In this document: positions 1-5,287 of the stretch, piece after piece
How the letters are laid out: each line of letters begins with the position of its first letter
How positions within the stretch are numbered: the stretch's first letter is position 1
Assembly (NCBI GenBank): GCA_946886995.1
Contig: CAMPJU010000075.1
Location: 1-6,600 of the forward strand
Direction: 5' to 3'
Length of the DNA stretch: 6,600 bases
Origin: an uncultured Lysobacteraceae bacterium
GTDB taxonomy: Bacteria; Pseudomonadota; Gammaproteobacteria; Xanthomonadales; Xanthomonadaceae
Translations under genes and position numbers: made by a program
Notes under the pieces: generated by a model
The model's database searches: none
Seen by the model: the letters and a program-made list of their open reading frames with translations, nothing else
Told to the model about the DNA's origin: nothing

Positions 1-308
1 TGTACCAGCGCAGCGGCGACATCTTCCTGGGCGTGCCGTTCAACATCGCCAGCTACGCGCTGCTGACCCACATGGTGGCGCAGGCGTGCGACCTGGAGGT
101 GGGCGACTTCGTGCATACGCTCGGCGACGCGCACCTGTACGCGAACCACTTCGAGCAGGCCCGGGAGCAGCTTGCTCGCGAGCCACGGGCCCTGCCGCGG
201 CTGCGCCTGAACCCGGACGTGCGCGACGTCTTCGCCTTCCGGTTCGAGGACATCGCGATCGAGGGCTACGACCCGCATCCGGCGATCCGCGCCCCCGTGG
301 CGGTCTGA
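1..308 (+). CDS. thyA: Thymidylate synthase, C-terminal part (5' end outside window)
   Basis: ThyA methylates dUMP to dTMP with 5,10-methylene-tetrahydrofolate, releasing dihydrofolate, in the cytoplasm. The reading frame is open from the window edge (first whole codon at 3) to TGA at 306-308. The 101 visible residues align without gaps to residues 164-264 of the 264-residue E. coli enzyme, as recalled. Visible family residues are Arg166 in YQRS, Asp169, Asn177 in the [10 protein letters not shown] block, His207 and Tyr209 in HLYANH, and the C-terminal EGYDPHP...APVA block that closes over the active site. The catalytic Cys (146 in E. coli) lies upstream of the window. The segment [10 protein letters not shown] is the common form of this motif outside enterobacteria. 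folA follows after 8 bases on the same strand, so the two are probably cotranscribed. Nothing visible is broken; only the window edge truncates the gene. Confidence 0.98.
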   Translation, partial: YQRSGDIFLGVPFNIASYALLTHMVAQACDLEVGDFVHTLGDAHLYANHFEQAREQLAREPRALPRLRLNPDVRDVFAFRFEDIAIEGYDPHPAIRAPVAV

Positions 309-316
309 GCCGCGAG

Positions 317-847
317 ATGGCGGACCTGGTGTTGCTTGCCGCGCTGGACCGTTGCCGGGCGATCGGCAAGGACGGTGCATTGCCCTGGCACCTGCCCGCC
401 GACCTGCAGCGGTTCAAGGCGTTGACGCTGGGAAAGCCCCTGCTGATGGGCCGCCGCACCGCCGAGTCGCTGGGACGCGCGTTGCCCGGCAGGACCAACC
501 TGGTGCTGACGCGCACGGGGCGCGTGCCATTCGACGGCATGCGGGCGGTCGGATCGCTCGACGAGGCGCTCGCGTGCGCCATCGGCGAAGGTGCGGCGGA
601 ACTCTGCGTGATTGGCGGTGGCCAGGTGTATGCGGCATGCCTGCCACGCGCGGTGCGGATGCACCTGACCCACGTGGATACCGTGGTCGACGGCGCGGAT
701 GCGCACTTCCCCGCGTTCGATCCCGGGCACTGGCGCGTCGTTGCGCGCGAGCCGCATGCCGCCGACGCGCGGCATGCGCTGGCGTTCGAGTTCGTGGATT
801 ACGCGTCGCTGGCGGGCGCGCCGGCCGGGGCGGGCCTGCGCGACTGA
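317..847 (+). CDS. folA: Dihydrofolate reductase
   Basis: FolA reduces dihydrofolate to tetrahydrofolate with NADPH; it is the target of trimethoprim and regenerates the folate oxidised by ThyA, encoded just upstream. The protein has 176 residues, somewhat longer than the 159 of E. coli. Visible motifs are AIGKDGALPWHLPADLQRF (15-33), carrying the Met20-loop equivalent, Trp24 and the catalytic acid Asp29; LMGRRTAESLGR (43-54), an NADPH-binding segment; LPGR (56-59); VIGGGQVY (98-105), the second NADPH loop; and LTHVD (117-121) with the conserved Thr. The ATG at 317 is chosen because the family's N-terminal strand starts there; the frame is open further upstream but only inside thyA. The preceding bases, gccgcgag, give at best a weak ribosome binding site, so translational coupling to thyA is likely. 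The last 49 bases overlap the 3' end of apaH on the other strand. Confidence 0.97.
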   Translation: MADLVLLAALDRCRAIGKDGALPWHLPADLQRFKALTLGKPLLMGRRTAESLGRALPGRTNLVLTRTGRVPFDGMRAVGSLDEALACAIGEGAAELCVIGGGQVYAACLPRAVRMHLTHVDTVVDGADAHFPAFDPGHWRVVAREPHAADARHALAFEFVDYASLAGAPAGAGLRD

Positions 848-1716
848 GGCCGGCCGTGCCGGCGTTGCGGGCGGCGCGTCCTGGGCGGGTCCGCCGGCAC
901 GTCGCGGCCCGGGACCTGCACGACGCGCAACTCGTCGGTGTCCAGCTGCAACGCGGTGAGCCTGCCGCCCCAGACCGCGCCGGTGTCGATCGCATGCACG
1001 CCGTTGCCGATGAACAGCCCGAGCGCCGACCAGTGTCCGCAGACGACCTTCAGGTCGCGCTCGGCGCGCCCGGGCACCGCGTACCAGGGATACAGCCCAG
1101 GCTGTTGCGTGCCGGGTGGCCCCTTTTCCTCGAACGCGATGCGGCCCTTGGGCGAGCAGTAACGCAGGCGGGTGAACACGTTGATGATCGCCCGGTCGCG
1201 CTCCGGCCCGGTGAGCCGCGGCGACCAGGCGGGCTTGTCGCCATACATGTTGCGCAGCAGCTTGCGGTACCCGTCGCCGTGCAGCTTCGCCTCGACCTCG
1301 CGCGCGTGGCGCTCGGCCATCGCGGTCGTCCACTTCGGCGCCAGGCCGGCATGCACCATCATCCAGCCAAGCGCGCGGTCGGCGTGGACCAGGGGTTGCA
1401 GGCGCAGCCAGTCCAGCAGTTCGTCGGCATCGTCGGCGAACAGCACGCGCTGCAGGTCGGGGTTGACCCGGCGTTGTTCCTCCACGCTGCGCGAGCCGAT
1501 CGCCAGCAGCGACAGGTCATGGTTGCCCAGCACCACCACGCTGCACGCACGCAGCGAATGGACAAGGCGCAGGGTCTCCAGCGACTGGCCACCCCGGTTG
1601 ACGAGGTCGCCGCAGAACCACAGCCGGTCCGCCGCGGGATCGAAGCGCAGCTTGTCGAGCAGCCGCTGCAGCGGATCCAGGCAGCCCTGCAGGTCGCCGA
1701 TTGCCCAGGTCGTCAT
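799..1716 (-). CDS. apaH: Symmetrical bis(5'-nucleosyl)-tetraphosphatase (Ap4A hydrolase)
   Basis: ApaH cleaves diadenosine tetraphosphate into two ADP and, in E. coli, also removes Np4A caps from RNA. The 305-residue protein shows the metallophosphatase motifs in order: GDLQGC (7-12), GDLVNRG (36-42), LGNHDLSLLA (63-72), the metal-ligand His122 in VHAG, and GHW (227-229). YGDKPAWSP (158-166) and DTGAVWGG (244-251) are ApaH-specific blocks. Gln10 replaces the His of the E. coli GDVHG motif; Gln is common in ApaH of pseudomonads, so activity is not in doubt. Conserved sequence ends near residue 268; the remaining ~37 residues form a Pro/Arg-rich tail whose last ~15 codons run antisense to the end of folA. 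ATG at 1716 places the first strand correctly. No Shine-Dalgarno sequence precedes it. It is the last gene of the minus-strand cluster, 37 nt after apaG. Confidence 0.97.
   Translation of the reverse strand: MTTWAIGDLQGCLDPLQRLLDKLRFDPAADRLWFCGDLVNRGGQSLETLRLVHSLRACSVVVLGNHDLSLLAIGSRSVEEQRRVNPDLQRVLFADDADELLDWLRLQPLVHADRALGWMMVHAGLAPKWTTAMAERHAREVEAKLHGDGYRKLLRNMYGDKPAWSPRLTGPERDRAIINVFTRLRYCSPKGRIAFEEKGPPGTQQPGLYPWYAVPGRAERDLKVVCGHWSALGLFIGNGVHAIDTGAVWGGRLTALQLDTDELRVVQVPGRDVPADPPRTRRPQRRHGRPQSRRPAPAGAPASDA
849..863. repeat. GC-rich inverted repeat just after folA
   Basis: GCCGGC-CGT-GCCGGC is a perfect 6-bp inverted repeat with a 3-base centre, starting one base after the folA stop codon. 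It lies inside the apaH coding region on the other strand, in the part encoding the Pro/Arg-rich tail. It is in the right place for a folA transcription end, but no T run follows on either strand, so an intrinsic terminator is not established. In DNA this GC-rich, such a short repeat may be chance. Confidence 0.4.
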
Positions 1717-1733
1717 GCCGGGGTGTCCATGGC

Positions 1734-1750
1734 GGGAGCGCGGCGCTCCC
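1734..1750. repeat. Perfect 8-bp inverted repeat between apaG and apaH
   Basis: GGGAGCGC and its exact reverse complement GCGCTCCC flank a single base, so the RNA could fold with a stem of 6 or 7 GC-rich pairs and a loop of 5 or 3 bases. It lies 3 nt after the apaG stop and ends 17 nt before the apaH start (minus-strand reading). No run of T follows, so a classical intrinsic terminator is not supported. It could slow read-through, protect the upstream mRNA from 3' decay, or be chance in very GC-rich DNA. The structure is seen directly; any function is inference. Confidence 0.5.
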
Positions 1751-1753
1751 TGC

Positions 1754-2146
1754 TCAGTGCAGGGTGCGTGGCACGGCCAGGGTGAAGGCGGGGATCGGCG
1801 CCTCGAACGAGGTGCCGTCGTCGCCGAGCATCTCGTAGCTACCCTGCATGGTGCCCAGGCCGGTGGCGATGATCGCGCCGGAGGTGTATTCGAATGCCTC
1901 GCCGGGCCGGAGCCAGGGTTGCTCGCCCACCACGCCTTCGCCCTCGACCTCCTCGGTCTTGCCGTTGGCGTCGGTGATCACCCAGTGGCGCGCGACGAGC
2001 CGTGCGGGCAGCTTTCCGGCGTTCCGGATCTGGATGGTGTAGGCGAAGACATAGCGGTCCTCGTCCGGCGCTGACTGGTCGTCGAGGTAACGGGTGGCGA
2101 CGTCGATGTCGAAACGGAAGTCTTCGGTGGCGGTGTCGTCGGTCAT
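1754..2146 (-). CDS. apaG: ApaG domain protein (Co2+/Mg2+ efflux protein name by family)
   Basis: ApaG is a small cytoplasmic immunoglobulin-fold protein almost always encoded beside rsmA and apaH; its biochemical role is unsettled, and the efflux name comes from an old cobalt-resistance phenotype in Salmonella. The 130-residue product (E. coli has 125) carries the family signature: [11 protein letters not shown] (32-42), [11 protein letters not shown] (52-62), [20 protein letters not shown] (66-85), YTSG (87-90) and GTMQGSYEM (98-106), ending in [10 protein letters not shown]. The ATG at 2146 gives an N-terminus of the usual length. The same frame stays open upstream, with another ATG at 2206 that overlaps the rsmA stop as ATGA and would add 20 residues; those residues do not resemble the family. 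Neither start has a strong Shine-Dalgarno sequence. The gene lies 56 nt downstream of rsmA. Confidence 0.95.
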   Translation of the reverse strand: MTDDTATEDFRFDIDVATRYLDDQSAPDEDRYVFAYTIQIRNAGKLPARLVARHWVITDANGKTEEVEGEGVVGEQPWLRPGEAFEYTSGAIIATGLGTMQGSYEMLGDDGTSFEAPIPAFTLAVPRTLH

Positions 2147-2202
2147 GCGGCCAGTGTACGAGCCCGCGCGGCCACCGTGGGCGAACGACACGTGAAGGGG
2201 TG

Positions 2203-3003
2203 TCATCCGCCGGGCGAAGGGTCGCACGGAAGGTTCGCCAGTCGCACGAATCCCTCGACCGGAATGCGCTCCGCGCGATCGCCCGGGTCCAGGCCCGCCG
2301 CCTCGATGGTCGCCGCATCCGCCACGCCGGACAACGCGTTGCGCAACGTCTTGCGACGCTGACCGAATGCGGCGCGCACGACGGCGGCGAAACGTGCCTG
2401 GTCATCGACGCCGATGTCCTCCGGGTCCCGGGGCACCAGCCGCACGACCGCCGAATCCACCTTCGGCGGCGGCCGGAAGGCGCCGGGGGGCACGGAAAAC
2501 AGCGGCGTGACCGAACAGTACGCCTGCAGCATCACGCTCAGCCGGCCGTAGACCTTGCTGCCGGGCGGCGCCGCCATCCGGTCGACGACTTCCTTCTGCA
2601 GCATGAAGTGCATGTCCCGGATCGCTGCTGCATGGTCGAGCGCATGGAACAGGATCGGCGAGGAGAGGTTGTACGGGAGGTTGCCGACCAGCCGAAGGCG
2701 TCCGCCGGCGGCGAGCGCGGTGAAGTCGACGCCCAGCACGTCGCCCGGCAGCAGGGTCAGTTCGCCGTGTCCCTCCGCCGCCGCGGCCAGCGGCGCGAGC
2801 AGGTCGCGGTCGAATTCGATCGCCGTCAACGAACCGTGCCGCTGCAGCAGCGGGAACGTGATCGCACCCTGGCCCGGACCGATCTCCACAAGCCGGTCGC
2901 CGGGTTTCGGGTCGACGGCCAGCACGATCTTCTCCACGACCCGCCGCTCGTGCAGGAAGTGCTGTCCGAGGTGCTTCTTCGCGGGCTCGGAGAACATGTT
3001 CAC
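2203..3003 (-). CDS. rsmA: 16S rRNA (adenine(1518)-N6/adenine(1519)-N6)-dimethyltransferase
   Basis: RsmA (KsgA) uses S-adenosylmethionine to dimethylate two adjacent adenines in helix 45 of 16S rRNA late in 30S assembly; its loss gives kasugamycin resistance. The 266-residue protein shows KKHLGQHFL (9-17), the SAM-binding loop [11 protein letters not shown] (39-49), the acidic AIEFD (61-65), GDVL (87-90), the catalytic motif NLPYN (108-112), MHFMLQKEV (131-139) and [15 protein letters not shown] (175-189), followed by the helical C-terminal domain with [10 protein letters not shown] (213-222). E. coli KsgA has 273 residues. The start shown is a GTG at 3003-3001 overlapping the pdxA stop by 4 nt (GTGA), a typical coupling arrangement; an in-frame ATG two codons on, at 2997, is the alternative. 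No Shine-Dalgarno sequence separates the two. The fold and all catalytic residues are intact. Confidence 0.97.
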   Translation of the reverse strand: MNMFSEPAKKHLGQHFLHERRVVEKIVLAVDPKPGDRLVEIGPGQGAITFPLLQRHGSLTAIEFDRDLLAPLAAAAEGHGELTLLPGDVLGVDFTALAAGGRLRLVGNLPYNLSSPILFHALDHAAAIRDMHFMLQKEVVDRMAAPPGSKVYGRLSVMLQAYCSVTPLFSVPPGAFRPPPKVDSAVVRLVPRDPEDIGVDDQARFAAVVRAAFGQRRKTLRNALSGVADAATIEAAGLDPGDRAERIPVEGFVRLANLPCDPSPGG

Positions 3004-3971
3004 CGGCCGGAGGCCATGCGGGTGCAGGTGGCGACCGCGGCGCGGAGGCTCGACGGGTCGGCGGTCCCGGTTCCCGCGATGTCCAGCGCGGTGCCGTGGT
3101 CGACGGCCACGCGCGGGTAGGGCAGGCCGAGCGTGATGTTGACCGCGTGCTCGAAGCCGCTGTGCTTGAGCACGGGCAGGCCCTGGTCGTGGTACATCGC
3201 CAGCACCGCGTCGACTTCGCGCAACCTGGACGGGAGGAACGCGGTGTCGGCGGGCAGCGGCCCGCGCAGGTCGAAGCCTTCCGCGCGCAGCGTCTCGAGC
3301 ACCGGGACGATCACCTCGATCTCCTCGCGGCCGAGGTGCCCCGACTCACCGGCGTGCGGGTTGAGGCCCAGCACCGCGATCCGCGGGCGGGCGATGCCGA
3401 AATCCTCGCGCAGCGCGTCGTGCACGATCCGGAGGGTGCGGTCCAGCCCGGCGGCATCGATCGCATCCGCCACGGCGCGCAGCGGCAGGTGCGTGGTCGC
3501 CAGCGCCACGCGCATGGTGTCGTTCGCTAGCATCATCACCACCTCGCGTCGGGCTTGCGCCGCGAGCAGCCCCGTGGTGCCGGTGTATTCGATGCCGCCC
3601 GCGTTGATGGTCGCCTTGTGCACCGGGCCGGTGACCAGGCCGGCGCAACTGCCGCGCAGGCAGGCATCGCCGCCTGCCAGCAGCGCATCGATGACCGCGC
3701 GCGCATTGCGCGGATCCGGCGTGCCCGGCGCGACCCGCACGGCGTCCTTCATCGCGTGCAACGGCAGCTCGCCTGGCTGGCCGCTGTCTTCGCCGGGTTC
3801 GAGCAGCGTCAATGGCAGCGCAAGTCGCGCTGCGGCGGCCAGCAGGACGTCGGGATCGGCGAAGGCGACCAGCTGGTGGTCGTGGCGCGCGTGCTGCGCC
3901 AGGCGGACGCAGAGTTCCGGGCCGACGCCGGCCGGTTCGCCCGGGACCAGCGCCAGCCGCGGGCGTGGCAT
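3000..3971 (-). CDS. pdxA: 4-hydroxythreonine-4-phosphate dehydrogenase
   Basis: PdxA oxidises 4-phosphohydroxy-L-threonine with NAD(P)+; the product, after decarboxylation, is condensed by PdxJ with deoxyxylulose phosphate to pyridoxine phosphate (DXP-dependent vitamin B6 route). The 323-residue protein (E. coli 329) begins LVPGEPAGVGPEL (8-20) and shows TGPVHKATIN (114-123), ATTHLPLR (158-165), LGLNPHAGESGHLG (201-214), GPLPADTAF (237-245) and MYHDQGLPVLK (259-269). The three metal ligands His161, His206 and His261 are present. The substrate loop reads TGTTGLL (130-136) where E. coli has TGHTEFF, so His136 is Thr and the following Glu is Gly (see findings). ATG at 3971 follows the surA stop after one base (TGACATG), so coupling is likely. 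The position between surA and rsmA is conserved in gammaproteobacteria. Confidence 0.96.
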   Translation of the reverse strand: MPRPRLALVPGEPAGVGPELCVRLAQHARHDHQLVAFADPDVLLAAAARLALPLTLLEPGEDSGQPGELPLHAMKDAVRVAPGTPDPRNARAVIDALLAGGDACLRGSCAGLVTGPVHKATINAGGIEYTGTTGLLAAQARREVVMMLANDTMRVALATTHLPLRAVADAIDAAGLDRTLRIVHDALREDFGIARPRIAVLGLNPHAGESGHLGREEIEVIVPVLETLRAEGFDLRGPLPADTAFLPSRLREVDAVLAMYHDQGLPVLKHSGFEHAVNITLGLPYPRVAVDHGTALDIAGTGTADPSSLRAAVATCTRMASGR

Positions 3972-3972
3972 G

Positions 3973-5277
3973 TCAGTCGCCGGGGGTCGCGTTCGGGTCG
4001 AGCCGGTACTCGACATACGCTTCGCCGCGCATGTCGCGCAGGAAGCGGTTCCATTCGTCCTCGAGCTTCCGGCGACCGATCGTCTCGCGCACCTGCGCGC
4101 GGCGGTTGGCCTCGGAGGCGTCGTTCTGGCGCATCCCGAGGCGCTGCACGATGTGCCAGCCGGCGGACGTGCGGAACGGCGCCGAGAATTCGCCATCGGC
4201 GAGCGCGGGCAGTTGGGCGCCGAACTCAGGGCCGAACGCGCCGCCCGGGAACCAGCCCAGGTCGCCACCCTGCGGTGCGGTCACCACGTCCTCGGACTCC
4301 TCGGCGGCGACCACCGCGAAGTCGGCGCCGCCCGCGAGGCGGGCGTGCAGCGTGTCGATCTTTGCCTTGGCCTCTTCGGTGGTCACCGTGTCGCTGACGC
4401 GAACCAGGATGTGCCGGGCATTGAATTCGGTGACGACCTGCGGGCCGGCCAGCGCGGCGTCGCGCACTTCGACCAGCTGCAGCAGCTGCACGCCGCTGGG
4501 TCCCGGCAGCGGACCGACCACCTGGCCGGGCTGCATGCCGCTCACCAGGTCGGTGAACGCCGCGGGGATCTCGTCGAGGGTGCGCCAGCCGAGGTTGCCG
4601 CCTTCCAGCGCGTTCGGGCTGTCCGAGTAGCGGACAGCCGCGGCGGCGAAGTCCATCTCGCCACGGTCGACGAGGGCCTTGATGCCCGTGATCTTTTCCT
4701 GGGCGGTGGCGATCTGCTCGGCCGTCGCCCCTTCCGGCACGGCGACCAGGATGTGCGCCAGCTGGAACTGTCGGGTCTCCTGGCTGGCCAGCGCGGCATC
4801 GACCTCGGCGTCGCTGACCTGGACCTGGCTCTGCGCGAACCGCTGGCGCAGCCGCTGGATCATCAGTTCGTCGCGGACGGAGTCGCGGAAACCGGGAAGC
4901 GACAGGCCGTCGGCGGCGAGCTGTGCCCCGAGTTGCTCGGGCGTCACGCCATTCTGCTGGGCGATGGCCGCCACGGCGCGATCGACGTCGGCGTCGGTGA
5001 CGGCCACGCCGGTCGCCTCGGCGCGCGCGACCTGCAGGCGGACCAGCGCAAGGCGGTCCAGGACCTGCTTCTCCAGCACGTCGCGCGGCGGCAGCTGGGA
5101 CTCCCGCCCGGCGTACTGGGCAAGGACGTTGACCATCGCCAGTTCGAGCTCGCTGGCCAGGATCACGTTGTCGTCGACCACCGCGACGATCCGGTCGATG
5201 GGTTGCAGCTGCTGCGCCGCGACGGGCGCCGCGCACAGGAAGAGGGCAAGCAGCAGGAAGCGGGCGAATCGGGTCAT
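3973..5277 (-). CDS. surA: Periplasmic chaperone / peptidyl-prolyl isomerase SurA
   Basis: SurA escorts unfolded outer-membrane proteins, LptD prominently, through the periplasm to the BAM complex. The 434-residue product (E. coli 428) starts with a signal peptide: Arg3 and Arg6, a hydrophobic core (7-17) and a likely cleavage after Ala21 in APVAA-QQ. The N-terminal chaperone region follows (IDRIVAVVDDNVILASEL at 27-44, to about 165). Two parvulin domains come next: the first about 170-272 (QLAHILV, DFAAAAVRYSDSP, GGNLGW, IPAAF), the second about 284-385 (ARHILV, GGDLGWFPGG, FRTSAGWHIVQ). A C-terminal helix closes the protein. ATG at 5277 is chosen because it opens the signal peptide; it lies 10 nt after the lptD stop and has no visible Shine-Dalgarno sequence. 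The frame is open further upstream inside lptD, to a GTG at 5382, which I regard as less likely. Confidence 0.97.
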   Translation of the reverse strand: MTRFARFLLLALFLCAAPVAAQQLQPIDRIVAVVDDNVILASELELAMVNVLAQYAGRESQLPPRDVLEKQVLDRLALVRLQVARAEATGVAVTDADVDRAVAAIAQQNGVTPEQLGAQLAADGLSLPGFRDSVRDELMIQRLRQRFAQSQVQVSDAEVDAALASQETRQFQLAHILVAVPEGATAEQIATAQEKITGIKALVDRGEMDFAAAAVRYSDSPNALEGGNLGWRTLDEIPAAFTDLVSGMQPGQVVGPLPGPSGVQLLQLVEVRDAALAGPQVVTEFNARHILVRVSDTVTTEEAKAKIDTLHARLAGGADFAVVAAEESEDVVTAPQGGDLGWFPGGAFGPEFGAQLPALADGEFSAPFRTSAGWHIVQRLGMRQNDASEANRRAQVRETIGRRKLEDEWNRFLRDMRGEAYVEYRLDPNATPGD

Positions 5278-5287
5278 CGTCGGGTCG

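Noticed and set aside
28..45. Possible active-site damage in ApaH or ThyA (Gln10 in the ApaH GDLQG motif, Gly168 beside Asp169 in ThyA)
   Set aside because: Both variants are at positions known to vary in the families; the catalytic residues that can be seen in the window are retained.
266..1333. 355-codon minus-strand open frame antisense to folA and out of frame with apaH
   Set aside because: Arg/Ala/Gly-rich, and it contradicts both clearly identified genes.
352..1785. 477-codon open frame on the plus strand across folA and antisense to apaH
   Set aside because: It overlaps two conserved genes in other frames, and its Arg/Ala-rich translation matches no family I recognise.
2002..3120. 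372-codon plus-strand open frame antisense to rsmA
   Set aside because: The rsmA frame opposite carries every catalytic motif in order; this one has none and is explained by third-position GC bias.
4226..5236. 336-codon minus-strand open frame inside surA
   Set aside because: Out-of-frame shadow of surA; an Arg/Gly/Ala-rich translation without domain signals.
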